Assembly (NCBI GenBank): GCA_022842725.1
Contig: JALHOZ010000007.1
Coordinates: 62,001-126,000 of the forward strand
DNA length: 64,000 bases
Direction of reading: 5' to 3'
From: Saprospiraceae bacterium
GTDB lineage: Bacteria; Bacteroidota; Bacteroidia; Chitinophagales; Saprospiraceae
Under the pieces are notes generated by a model. That model ran no database searches and was not told the DNA's origin. It was given only the letters and a program-made list of their open reading frames with translations. Both the position numbers and the translations under genes were made by a program. Position 1 is the stretch's first letter; every line of letters begins with the position of its first letter. Shown here piece by piece: positions 55,486 to 64,000 of this stretch.

Positions 55486-58400
55486 TTAATGGATTACTAC
55501 CAATTTTTTGGTAGCTTTTTGTTTTCCTGATCTGATTTCTACTGAATATAAACCGTTAACGAGTACTGAAACATCAATCGTTGTTTGATTGGCAGAACTC
55601 ATATCTTTAGTCATAATCAACTGACCAAAAGAATTATAAACACTCAAATCAACTTTTTGACCTGCTTCAGTCAATGTAAAATCTACAACAACTTTATCTG
55701 TGGAAGGGTTTGGTGAAAGGGTGAAATTTTTCACAAAATTAATTTGATCTGCATTCACGGTATTTTCAACCACATAAGGACCAAATGTTTTTTCGCATCC
55801 ATTTTCATCTTTTACAACCAAAGTATAGCTACCTGCTCCTATTTTGTCAAGGTCTTTAGTGTCGGCACCGTTTGACCATTGATAAGTATAAGAACCTGTT
55901 CCACCGGTTACTTCTGGATGAACTGAACCCTGACCATTGCCATTGACTTCGTTGATGATTTCAACTGATGTTTGTACCATTTCACTTGGTTGTGTGATTT
56001 CATGTGTGATTTCGACCACATTACCATGAGCGTCTGATACCAACGCCTTATAAATACCTGCAGACAATCCTGTCAACTCGAAAGAAGTGCTTGCAAAACC
56101 ATTGGGTCCTTCCCAAACGATTTCATAATCAGGCAATCCTCCTTCAGGTGTTACAATAATACTTCCGTTCTGACCATTAAAACAAGAAACCTGAGTAACT
56201 GCTTCTGTGGTTTTTAATGTAGTAACATATAATATCTCGGTACAAGTCACATTATCACCACATTCATTGGTTGCTGTAAGGCATATAGTATATAATCCGG
56301 TAACATCATATTTAACATTTACTTCCGGATCTGTTGACGTAGTGCCATTACCCAAATCCCAAAGTATGGTGACTCCTTCTCCTGTTACGGTAGAGGTAAG
56401 CTCAAGGTTTTCACCTTCCTGCTCATATACAAATGATGAGACCGGAAGATTAGTGTCTTCTTCCACCGTTACGGCTCTGTTGGTTGTACATCCGTTGGCA
56501 TTGTTGACTACGCTCAGATTGTACACTCCTCCACTATTGACAACAGGTGTCAGCGTATTTTCGCCGGACACAATATTTCCGTTTGTGGTTGTCCAGATAA
56601 TGGTAAAGTCCTCAGGATTACCCTGTAACGTTGCCAAAAGACCTACTTCAGCTTGTGTACAGGTAACTTCAGCAGGATCTGAAACACTAACCTGAGGCAA
56701 GTCTGCTGATGCCGTAACCGTGGCAGTTCTTTGAGTAACACAACCATTGTCGCCGGTTACACTTGCCTGTATTTCACCAACAACTGAAACGGTTACACAA
56801 TTAGCTGTGATTTCCTCTTCTCCGATAGTCCAAACGATTGATAATAATGTATCCGTTGTTCCACATAATTCAACACTTGTCTGAGTACAGGTAATTTCAC
56901 CATTGGTGACCGAAAGCGGAGGCAAAGCTACATTTTCAGCCAAAGCTTTGGTTGTCGTTTTTATACATCCATTGGAAGTGTTGGTTACCTGAAGCTGATA
57001 ATCTCCCGGTTCATTAACTACAGGTGTCAGTGAAGTCTCGCCTGAAACAATATTACCATTTGCAGTTGACCATAAATAGGTATAATCTGAACCCTGAGAA
57101 GAACCTGTACCATCCAAAGTTCTTTGGGTAGCAATACAAGTTAATGGCTGAGCATCAGCTACCAAAGCCTGTGGTAATACACCATTCATAACAACAACCG
57201 TCGATGCTTCATTAAAACACTGATTGGTGGTATTGGTCACTTTTAAGGTATATGTACCCGCAGCATTCACCACAGCATTTAAAGAATTGGCTCCTGATAC
57301 AATCTGACCATTCTGAGTTGTCCACAAATAGGTGATATTCTGACCGGTAGCCGAACCCTGACCTGTCACTGTTGTTGTCAATTGTGTACATGACAAATTA
57401 CCTTGCGTCGCTGCTACTGCATTAGGTCCCGGGATTTGTTCGATAAAAAATTCTCCTGTATACAAACATCCGTTTGCATCGGTCACATTATAGTCATAAG
57501 TGCCTATCGCTAAATTATAGAAATAAGGGTCATTTTGTGGAGTACCACCCATGTCATAAAGGTAAGGTGCCGTTCCAAACAATCCGGATAATTCTACATA
57601 TCCTTCATCATCATTACAAGGTGCGTCAAAAGTGTATGCTGTACCAAATAATGTAATAGGTTCCGTAATGTCAAAGGTGTTGACCACATCACAATCATAT
57701 CCGTCAATAACAGTTACCGTGTAGTTTCCAGGACTTAGATTTTCAATTCGTTGTGTTGTTTCACCGTTATCCCATTCGTATGTATACGTTCCGCTACCAC
57801 CTTCAGCAGATACCTCAAGGATTCCGTTTCCGTCTCCATTACAAAGCACATTAATCCGCTCTTCCAGATTGGCCTCCAAATCAGGAACTCCTTCTACTAT
57901 AAAATCTTCTGTGTCAACAAAATATCCGTTACTGTCTGTAATTCTGCAATTGTAAGTACCTGATTGCAAGTTGCTGATTGTCGGAGAACTTGGTCCACCG
58001 GATGACCATTGGTAAAATTTACTACCGAAACCATCAGTTACATTAAGAGAAACAGAACCGTTTCCTCTGCAGGTATTATCTTCTACCGTAGCTGTATAAT
58101 CCATAGCAAAAGATTCAAACAACCAGGTTTCCCATTGAGAAACAGATCGTTGTCCTACTTCAAAAACTCTTTTGTCCTGAGCTCTGATGCCGTATAATGT
58201 TGGAAAATAGGTTATTTGATATTGATTTCGTACTTCATTAGTCAATAAATCAATAATAGGGTAAGGAGTTCCTGTAACCCAGTCACCCTGAGTTCCACCC
58301 TGACATGTCGGCAATCCATACAAACAAGGTGTTGTTGTATTAATATCGGCCTCAATAAAAAATACCATGATTTCATCCGTTCCGTTTGGACCGTATAAAT

Positions 58401-58635
58401 TCCACAAGTTAGACAAAGCATGGGTATTGTGGTAATTCCAACAAGGTCCGCACCAGGTAGCGGAAAAATCTAAAATAACGTGTTTTCCGGAATTTAAAAT
58501 ATTGTGCAGATTGTGGGTATTCCCATTCAAATCTGTTAATGTCCAGTTAGGCGCAACCGTACCATCTGGTAACACTGCTTTTGCCTGATAACTTCCGAAT
58601 AAGATAAAAAACAAAAAAAGGTATACGTGTTTCAT
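55486..58635 (-). CDS. T9SS-exported thioredoxin / SprB-repeat protein (1049 aa)
   Basis: Signal peptide MKHVYLFLFFILFGSYQAKA, then a thioredoxin-like domain (~25-180) with redox motif DFSATWCGPCWNYH (CxxC), of the TlpA/AhpC-like kind. About eight or nine repeat units follow: SprB-type segments (GSVSLNVTDGFGSKFYQWS; GNGILEVSAEGGSGTYTYEWDNG; GSIIVTPEGGLPDYEIVW; GSYTYQWSNG) and Ig-like units with LxCTQ and VSGENTLTPVVN-type repeats, plus one PKD domain (ILWDLGNGTTSTDPEVNVKYDVTGLYTICLTATN). The end, SPNPSTDKVVVDFTL to ATKKLVVIH, is a T9SS type A sorting domain. A surface protein with a redox-active head is unusual; substrate and role are unknown. Confidence 0.87.
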   Translation of the reverse strand: MKHVYLFLFFILFGSYQAKAVLPDGTVAPNWTLTDLNGNTHNLHNILNSGKHVILDFSATWCGPCWNYHNTHALSNLWNLYGPNGTDEIMVFFIEADINTTTPCLYGLPTCQGGTQGDWVTGTPYPIIDLLTNEVRNQYQITYFPTLYGIRAQDKRVFEVGQRSVSQWETWLFESFAMDYTATVEDNTCRGNGSVSLNVTDGFGSKFYQWSSGGPSSPTISNLQSGTYNCRITDSNGYFVDTEDFIVEGVPDLEANLEERINVLCNGDGNGILEVSAEGGSGTYTYEWDNGETTQRIENLSPGNYTVTVIDGYDCDVVNTFDITEPITLFGTAYTFDAPCNDDEGYVELSGLFGTAPYLYDMGGTPQNDPYFYNLAIGTYDYNVTDANGCLYTGEFFIEQIPGPNAVAATQGNLSCTQLTTTVTGQGSATGQNITYLWTTQNGQIVSGANSLNAVVNAAGTYTLKVTNTTNQCFNEASTVVVMNGVLPQALVADAQPLTCIATQRTLDGTGSSQGSDYTYLWSTANGNIVSGETSLTPVVNEPGDYQLQVTNTSNGCIKTTTKALAENVALPPLSVTNGEITCTQTSVELCGTTDTLLSIVWTIGEEEITANCVTVSVVGEIQASVTGDNGCVTQRTATVTASADLPQVSVSDPAEVTCTQAEVGLLATLQGNPEDFTIIWTTTNGNIVSGENTLTPVVNSGGVYNLSVVNNANGCTTNRAVTVEEDTNLPVSSFVYEQEGENLELTSTVTGEGVTILWDLGNGTTSTDPEVNVKYDVTGLYTICLTATNECGDNVTCTEILYVTTLKTTEAVTQVSCFNGQNGSIIVTPEGGLPDYEIVWEGPNGFASTSFELTGLSAGIYKALVSDAHGNVVEITHEITQPSEMVQTSVEIINEVNGNGQGSVHPEVTGGTGSYTYQWSNGADTKDLDKIGAGSYTLVVKDENGCEKTFGPYVVENTVNADQINFVKNFTLSPNPSTDKVVVDFTLTEAGQKVDLSVYNSFGQLIMTKDMSSANQTTIDVSVLVNGLYSVEIRSGKQKATKKLVVIH

Positions 58636-58886
58636 GCTTTAGGTTTAGGTGATTTATTTAAAAACTGCGCTAATGTAGTTTTTTTTTAAATTTTAAAAAA
58701 ATGATTGTTACAAATTTTTTTTTGGCAATACAAAGGTTCTTTTAAGGACAAAAGCAATTATTCAGATTATAGCAATATAATATTTTATAAAAAAAATATA
58801 TACCATATTTTATTATAAATGATGGCTTTAATTTTCTATTATTGCCAAATATTCTTTTGTTAAGGAAATATTAATTTTTTTTCAAC

Positions 58887-59504
58887 TCAAACAGATAATG
58901 TCTTGCTGACAATATGTTCAGATCGATAAAATTCCAATATTTCCGGCAACACTTTTCGAACATGGGCTTCTGATTTTATGTTGTCATGAAAAACTAAGAT
59001 GGCTCCGTTTTTACTAATCTTTTTTACCTGTTTAATACATTTTTCAGCATCAAAAGAAGGATCAAAATCTCCGCTTAAATAGGTCCAAAAAACCAAACAA
59101 AATTGTTGTTTGATTTTAAAAAATTGCTGAAGGGACATTTTACCGTACGGAGGTCGGAATAATGTGCTGTCTATCAAAACTTCAGCTTTTAAAACATCTT
59201 CATAATATTGGTCAAAAGAATTTTCCCAACCGTTCAAATGATGAAAAGTATGATTGCCTACACCATGACCTTCCTGAATAATTCTGGCATAAATCTTTGG
59301 ATATTTGCGCACATTATCGCCGACACAAAAAAATGTAGCTTTTTGATTATACTTCTTTAATTCATCTAATATATAAGGTGTGACCTCCGGTATAGGGCCG
59401 TCATCAAATGTCAGGTGTACTACATTGTCCGTTTTTTCTCCTGACCAGATGACTTCAGGGAAAATTTTGCGGAACCAAACCGGTACATGATGGGAATACA
59501 ACAT
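58887..59504 (-). CDS. Polysaccharide deacetylase (NodB domain)
   Basis: A 205-residue carbohydrate esterase family 4 protein. Motif 1 is HLTFDDGPIPEVTP, motif 2 GVGNHTFHHLNGW (HxxxH metal ligands) and motif 3 FRPPYGKMS, with a late LVFHDN. It would remove acetyl groups from N-acetylated glycans, such as peptidoglycan or exopolysaccharide. No signal peptide is apparent, so the site of action is uncertain. It is divergent from gltX. Confidence 0.88.
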   Translation of the reverse strand: MLYSHHVPVWFRKIFPEVIWSGEKTDNVVHLTFDDGPIPEVTPYILDELKKYNQKATFFCVGDNVRKYPKIYARIIQEGHGVGNHTFHHLNGWENSFDQYYEDVLKAEVLIDSTLFRPPYGKMSLQQFFKIKQQFCLVFWTYLSGDFDPSFDAEKCIKQVKKISKNGAILVFHDNIKSEAHVRKVLPEILEFYRSEHIVSKTLSV

Positions 59505-59511
59505 CTTTGTT

Positions 59512-59542
59512 TTTGAAATTCGGGTTAAATCAACTACTTTTG
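59512..59542 (+). promoter_or_regulatory. gltX promoter
   Basis: TTTG (59512-59515), exactly 19 nt, TACTTTTG (59535-59542): a perfect match in both boxes and spacing to the Bacteroidota promoter. Transcription would start near 59549, 53 nt before ATG 59602. Confidence 0.7.
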
Positions 59543-59601
59543 TGCCTTAAAAATTGATATTTCCCTGCTGTTGTCAGGAAAGCCCAAAGTTATTCATTAT
59601 T

Positions 59602-61098
59602 ATGTCAATACCAAAAAAAGTAAGGGTTCGTTTTGCACCCAGCCCTACAGGAGCGCTCCACATTGGAGGCGTCAGAACCGCATTATACAATTATCTTTTT
59701 GCCAGACAAAACGGAGGAGACTTTATTCTTCGTATTGAAGATACAGACCAGGGCAGATATGTGCCCGGTGCAGAGGATTACATCGTCCGCTCACTCGAAT
59801 GGGCAGGGCTTTCTCCCGACGAAAGTCCTCAAAAAGGTGGACCTTGCGGACCTTATCGTCAGTCAGAACGAATGTCCATATATAAACAATATGCTGACGA
59901 ACTCCTTGAAAAAGGGTTTGCCTATTATGCTTTTGACACAGCTGAGGAACTCGATACCAAAAGAAAGGCTGATCCCGCTTTCAGATATGATGCATCTTCC
60001 AGAACTTCATTGAGAAACAGTCTGTCACTGTCACCGGAAGAAACACAAACCCTCCTGAATTCAGGTCAAAATGTCGTCATCCGAATGAAAATTGATTCCG
60101 GTCAGACCATCCACATCCGGGACGAAATCAGAGGCGATGTGTCTTTTCAAAGCGAAGAACTGGACGACAAAGTCATCCTCAAAGGGGATGGTATGCCAAC
60201 CTATCACCTCGCCAATATTGTTGATGACCACCTTATGGAAATTTCACATGTCATAAGAGGTGAAGAATGGTTACCAAGTACAGCCCATCACGTACTTTTA
60301 TACCGGTATTTTGACTGGACAGCACCTGTTTTTGCACATCTTCCTTTGATTTTAAAACCGACTGGACAAGGAAAACTCAGCAAAAGAGACGGCGCTATTT
60401 TTGGTTTTCCCGTTTTTCCACTTGATTGGCAGGCAGAAGATGGTTTATACAAGGGTTTTCGGGAAACAGGATTTTTGCCTGAAGCAGTCATCAATTTTTT
60501 AGGCCTCATCGGCTGGAGCCCAGGCACCGATCAGGAAATTTTTTCTAAAGAAGATTTTGTCAAAGATTTCAGTCTGGAAAGAATCCACAAAGCCGGTGCA
60601 CGTTTTGACTACGACAAGGCCAAATGGTTTAATCAACACTACATCATTCACAGCCAAAATGAAGACCTTGCTCTTCTTATACAAAATGATGTGGAGCAAA
60701 AATTTGGAACTTCTTTTACAACGGAATACATATCAGGTGTTTGCGGTCTGATGAAGGAAAGAGTTCATCTCCATCAGGAAATTTGGGAAAAAGGTTATTT
60801 CTTTTTTACAGAAATTTCTGAACACGATTTGGATACAGCAAAACAAAAATGGAATCAGGAAACAGCCAATCATCTTCATCATATCTCGAAGATGGTTCAG
60901 GAAGATATTGAATCCTGTGAAACCACAATCAAACTTTACATCAAAGAACAAAATCTCAAAATGGGCGAAATCCTTCCTTTGTTGCGGATTGCCGTTTCAG
61001 GAAAAGTGCAGGGGCCTGACCTTTTTGGTACCATACGTCTTTTAGGAATTCAAAAAGTTACGGACCGGATCTCCGGACTAACAGACATGTTGGCCTGA
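59602..61098 (+). CDS. gltX: Glutamyl-tRNA synthetase
   Basis: GluRS, 498 residues, class I synthetase that charges tRNA-Glu. The HIGH-type motif is APSPTGALHIGGVRTALYN and the KMSKS-type motif GKLSKRDGAIFGFP. The protein is full length. I start at ATG 59602 (MSIPKKVRVRFAPSP), since upstream in-frame codons (from 59554) add a cysteine-rich stretch foreign to the family. Convergent with pbpC. Confidence 0.96.
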   Translation: MSIPKKVRVRFAPSPTGALHIGGVRTALYNYLFARQNGGDFILRIEDTDQGRYVPGAEDYIVRSLEWAGLSPDESPQKGGPCGPYRQSERMSIYKQYADELLEKGFAYYAFDTAEELDTKRKADPAFRYDASSRTSLRNSLSLSPEETQTLLNSGQNVVIRMKIDSGQTIHIRDEIRGDVSFQSEELDDKVILKGDGMPTYHLANIVDDHLMEISHVIRGEEWLPSTAHHVLLYRYFDWTAPVFAHLPLILKPTGQGKLSKRDGAIFGFPVFPLDWQAEDGLYKGFRETGFLPEAVINFLGLIGWSPGTDQEIFSKEDFVKDFSLERIHKAGARFDYDKAKWFNQHYIIHSQNEDLALLIQNDVEQKFGTSFTTEYISGVCGLMKERVHLHQEIWEKGYFFFTEISEHDLDTAKQKWNQETANHLHHISKMVQEDIESCETTIKLYIKEQNLKMGEILPLLRIAVSGKVQGPDLFGTIRLLGIQKVTDRISGLTDMLA

Positions 61099-61208
61099 GG
61101 TAAATGGACAATATCATAATAAGAATGCAGATTTTGACATTCTTTACGTGGTATTGGAGAATTTATTATTAAAGTGCAGGTTTACTTTCAACCTGAAACG
61201 GTTATTTT

Positions 61209-63527
61209 TTATTCCAACACTTCAAAATTTGAGGTACTTTTCTGCCCTGACCGGTCAATGACAGAAAGTTCGTAACTACCGGCACTTAGCTGCAGTGAAA
61301 ACACCTTCGGATCCGAACCGGCAGGCGATGTGTATATATGTTTGTCATTGAGATACCAAAACAATACCGCAGCCGGATCTGAGTGATAAGCTTTTGCTAA
61401 TATTTTCCCTGTTTTTCCTTCTTCATTTCTTGGAATAAAAATTTTGATTTTATCCGTGGGATAAATGATGGACAATGAAGAAGAGGTTCCGATACATTCA
61501 GGGTCAGGCACAGGCAATCCCTCGTAAAATAAATGTGATTCCCGGTAATAATATTCTACCTCAGCAGGAAGGGTAAACAACGTATCCTTTGTGCAAAATT
61601 TATCTTTACAATGAGGTTGAATCCATGTTCCTTCAGGAGACAAACAAACTTCCGTGTGAAAACGACAGGGAACCCATCGAAAAGACTCTTTGTCCACTGT
61701 CTTTTTATCCGTTAAGTTACATAATTGTCCTGCTAACCTGCCTGATTCACGACATACGGTGATTACTTTTTTCCGGTTTGAGAAAGGTTCTTTTGTAAAC
61801 CAATGATTTTGCGGCAATGCATTAAAAATCTGAAACATTACCGGTGCTGCCCGTACCACACCGGTCAGATCATGCCTGCCTTCACCGTTTTCATTTCCTA
61901 TCCAAACGGCTACCGCATATTTTCCATTAAATCCAATGGCCCATGCATCCCGATGTCCGAAGCTTGTACCGGTTTTCCACGCTATTTTTTTATCGTTTTC
62001 AAAAGCATACCAAAAACGTTCTTCTCTGGGTCGGCTTACATCAGCCATGGTATTAACCACTGATGATATAACACCGGGTGAAAAAGATGTTTCAGGCATA
62101 AAACCTTCTTTTGATTTGTTTTTCAGACAATCGATCTCGCCGAAGGGTTCAGGTATCCCGGCAAAATTTTGAGCCATACCTTTATACAATCTGGCCAGAT
62201 CCCATAAAGTGGTTTCTCCACCACCAAGGATCAGACTAAGACCGTAATGATCCGGCCCTTTATCAAGATATGACGGACGAAGTTCCGTCAAAAAATGGTA
62301 AAAACCCGCCAAACCTACCTGATTCAACAATCTCACCGATGGAACATTTAATGATTGAAGGATGATATCCTCAGCTGGCGCTGCACCACGGAATTTTTCA
62401 TCAAAATTTTTGGGTCTGAATTCTCCGATGACAGTAGGAATATCATAAATCAATTCATTGGGCAGTATAAAACCTTCCTCCAAAGCATAAGCGTATAAAA
62501 AAGGTTTGAGCAGACTGCCGTAACTACGTGGCGCCTGTATGATATCTACAAAATTTTTGCTCCCGTTGAGGTTTTTTCGCACATTTCCGGTGTACGCGAC
62601 CAGGGTATTTTCCATCACATCAATGACTACCGCTGCAGCATTTCGTATATCCTCATGCCTTAAAATATTGATTTCTTTTTCCAGAATATCATTGACTTCC
62701 TGTTGCCATTTTGAAGGACAAAAAGTATGAAACAAATATGTGTCCGGATATTTTTTGCTTAAAAAGTCTAAAAGATAAGGCGCATCGTCAGGCAACAATT
62801 TTACAGATTCGGGTAATTCTTCCTGAAGATATACTTCGAGATCTGATAACGGAAAATATCCGTTGTCAGCCAGTTTTCGCAACAATTTATTTCTTTTCTG
62901 ATGCAATATCTCTCTGTTAGTTGAAAGATTAACCAGTGAAGGACTGTTTGGCATAACTGCCAGTAAAGCATATTCTCCCCAGGAAAGGCGGCTTACATCT
63001 CTTCCAAAATAGCGAAGAGCTGCGGATTTTGCCCCAATAGTGTTTCCTCCGAAAGGCGCCATCTGTGCCCAATCCCGCAGGATCGTTTTTTTTCTTGTGG
63101 TCAGGCTATATCTTACAGCACTCAGGGATTCAATAAGTTTGTTAAAAATATTTCTCCTGACATTTTTATACCTCATTCTCATCACCTGCATAGGCAATGT
63201 ACTGCCTCCTCTTATGACCCTGCCATTCCGGAGATATTGTACCAACGCTTTGACCATCGAGACGGGATTGACACCGGGATGCCAATAAAAATATTCATCT
63301 TCAAACATTATGATACAATCGACCAATTGCTGAGGCAATGTATCTTCCAACGGCAGGCACCATTGGCCATCATCCGAAACTTTTGCAGAAAGTAATTGTC
63401 CTTCCGTACTGTACACAGACCGGCTGTATTTCAGTTTATCGCCAGGTACAGGTATCAACAAAAAAATCACCAGCAACAAAAAAATCCAGTGATACCACCG
63501 GAAAACAAAAAACCAATTTTTTATCAA
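61209..63527 (-). CDS. pbpC: Penicillin-binding protein 1C
   Basis: A 772-residue bifunctional peptidoglycan synthase: a single N-terminal membrane anchor (WIFLLLVIFLLIPVPG), a glycosyltransferase-51 domain with catalytic Glu in FEDEYFYWHPGVNP and RGGSTLPMQVMRM, a transpeptidase with SxxK in YGSLLKPF and KTGTSFGHRDAWAIG, and a C-terminal BiPBP_C-type domain (from ~690). It overlaps the end of the upstream alpha-2-macroglobulin gene by 4 bp (ATGA), the conserved pair seen in many bacteria. Confidence 0.94.
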   Translation of the reverse strand: MIKNWFFVFRWYHWIFLLLVIFLLIPVPGDKLKYSRSVYSTEGQLLSAKVSDDGQWCLPLEDTLPQQLVDCIIMFEDEYFYWHPGVNPVSMVKALVQYLRNGRVIRGGSTLPMQVMRMRYKNVRRNIFNKLIESLSAVRYSLTTRKKTILRDWAQMAPFGGNTIGAKSAALRYFGRDVSRLSWGEYALLAVMPNSPSLVNLSTNREILHQKRNKLLRKLADNGYFPLSDLEVYLQEELPESVKLLPDDAPYLLDFLSKKYPDTYLFHTFCPSKWQQEVNDILEKEINILRHEDIRNAAAVVIDVMENTLVAYTGNVRKNLNGSKNFVDIIQAPRSYGSLLKPFLYAYALEEGFILPNELIYDIPTVIGEFRPKNFDEKFRGAAPAEDIILQSLNVPSVRLLNQVGLAGFYHFLTELRPSYLDKGPDHYGLSLILGGGETTLWDLARLYKGMAQNFAGIPEPFGEIDCLKNKSKEGFMPETSFSPGVISSVVNTMADVSRPREERFWYAFENDKKIAWKTGTSFGHRDAWAIGFNGKYAVAVWIGNENGEGRHDLTGVVRAAPVMFQIFNALPQNHWFTKEPFSNRKKVITVCRESGRLAGQLCNLTDKKTVDKESFRWVPCRFHTEVCLSPEGTWIQPHCKDKFCTKDTLFTLPAEVEYYYRESHLFYEGLPVPDPECIGTSSSLSIIYPTDKIKIFIPRNEEGKTGKILAKAYHSDPAAVLFWYLNDKHIYTSPAGSDPKVFSLQLSAGSYELSVIDRSGQKSTSNFEVLE

Positions 63528-64000
63528 CGCTCCGCAGGATTTATAATCAATCTGCCCGAAGCAGAAGAAGCAAATATATTTCCTTTATACATGTTTTCAC
63601 ATCTCGTCACCGGCATATAAAAATCACCTGTAAATGCTGCTTTTGCCTTAAAGTAAAACGTTTTTGTTTTACCGGGCTCTAAAATAAAAAATGTATAAGC
63701 TCTGTCATCTTTAAAATCCTGATATAAAAACTCTTCCCTGACAGGATTTCGTTCTGTTTCATACAATCTTGGATTTAACAATTCTAATCCGGAAGGCATA
63801 ACCGTATTTAACGCCATATCCCTCAAAATGGTCGCATTTGGATTGGTTACAGATACATAAATATCAATATCATCGCCCAACCGCACCTGATCAAGACCGT
63901 TTTTCCTTTGAGTGGCATTGTAATATCTGACGTTCATTTTTACTTCCTGATTGACCGCCTGTTGTTTGAGCGAACTACTGATAAACTTATCGTTCTGACT
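63524..64000 (-). CDS. Alpha-2-macroglobulin family protein (3' end)
   Basis: A partial gene: the frame is open to the right edge of the window, and 158 C-terminal residues are visible (SQNDKFISSSLKQQ... to GRLIINPAER). The segment with LGDDIDIYVSVTNPN, RDMALNTVMPSGLELLNP and FYMPVTRCENMYKGNIFASSASG matches the C-terminal part of bacterial alpha-2-macroglobulins (YfhM type), which trap proteases in the periplasm. The 4-bp overlap with pbpC supports this. The bait region and thioester lie outside the window. Confidence 0.85.
   Translation of the reverse strand, partial: SQNDKFISSSLKQQAVNQEVKMNVRYYNATQRKNGLDQVRLGDDIDIYVSVTNPNATILRDMALNTVMPSGLELLNPRLYETERNPVREEFLYQDFKDDRAYTFFILEPGKTKTFYFKAKAAFTGDFYMPVTRCENMYKGNIFASSASGRLIINPAER

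Overview
The window looks like a chromosome segment from a Bacteroidota bacterium, most likely in or near the Saprospiraceae. Three things point there. Six large exported proteins end in type IX secretion system (T9SS) C-terminal sorting domains. Several genes carry promoters of the Bacteroidota type (TTTG-N19-TAnnTTTG) with very short leaders and no Shine-Dalgarno. A CrtD/CruF carotenoid pair fits saproxanthin- or myxol-like pigments. The taxonomic call is inference; no rRNA or tRNA gene is present to confirm it.

Layout. 0-2.4 kb: carotenoid genes crtD-like and cruF-like. 2.4-8.3 kb: a 1938-residue secreted protein of about 15 PPC-like repeats. 8.6-16.5 kb: a solitary MoxR ATPase, a tiny lipoprotein, a bestrophin-type channel, an arsR-arsM arsenic pair under a palindromic operator, a GH3-family enzyme, a small unknown protein, recO and a monohaem cytochrome c lipoprotein. 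16.5-19.1 kb: a decayed patch with an orphan T9SS sorting-domain remnant, two small envelope genes (one with a broken signal peptide) and a second copy of the cytochrome c gene end. 19.1-25.2 kb: a GT25 glycosyltransferase, then the operon fabH-efp-accB-accC-ABC exporter. 25.5-30.5 kb: a DUF1801 protein, a lipoprotein with a gliding-type domain, a T9SS lipase and a T9SS PQQ sugar dehydrogenase. 30.6-34.3 kb: an AT-rich accessory island of unrecognised small and membrane proteins with an XRE regulator. 34.3-38.3 kb: an MbnP/MbnH-like copper-protein pair, a DnaQ-type exonuclease and ApbE. 38.4-58.6 kb: three consecutive minus-strand T9SS cargo genes and nothing else: a 731-residue SdrD_B protein, a 4370-residue giant of 14 DUF11-like and about 10 SdrD_B-like modules, and a 1049-residue thioredoxin-SprB protein. 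58.9-64 kb: a polysaccharide deacetylase, gltX, pbpC and the 3' end of an alpha-2-macroglobulin gene.

The most distinctive biology is the 20-kb surface-protein locus. The giant protein has a nested repeat structure: modules 1-5 match modules 10-14 in order, and modules 5+6 match 7+8 as two 903-bp blocks in which long runs of identical residues are encoded by visibly different codons. Its 3' end shares a paralogous region with the neighbouring 731-residue gene, and its 3' untranslated module (a 16-nt box plus a hairpin with loop TTCCGAC) recurs as a free-standing copy 13.6 kb away. The main unknown is the AT-rich island at 30.6-34.3 kb, where I can describe the proteins but assign no function. 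I found no CRISPR array, tRNA, rRNA, transposase or prophage gene.
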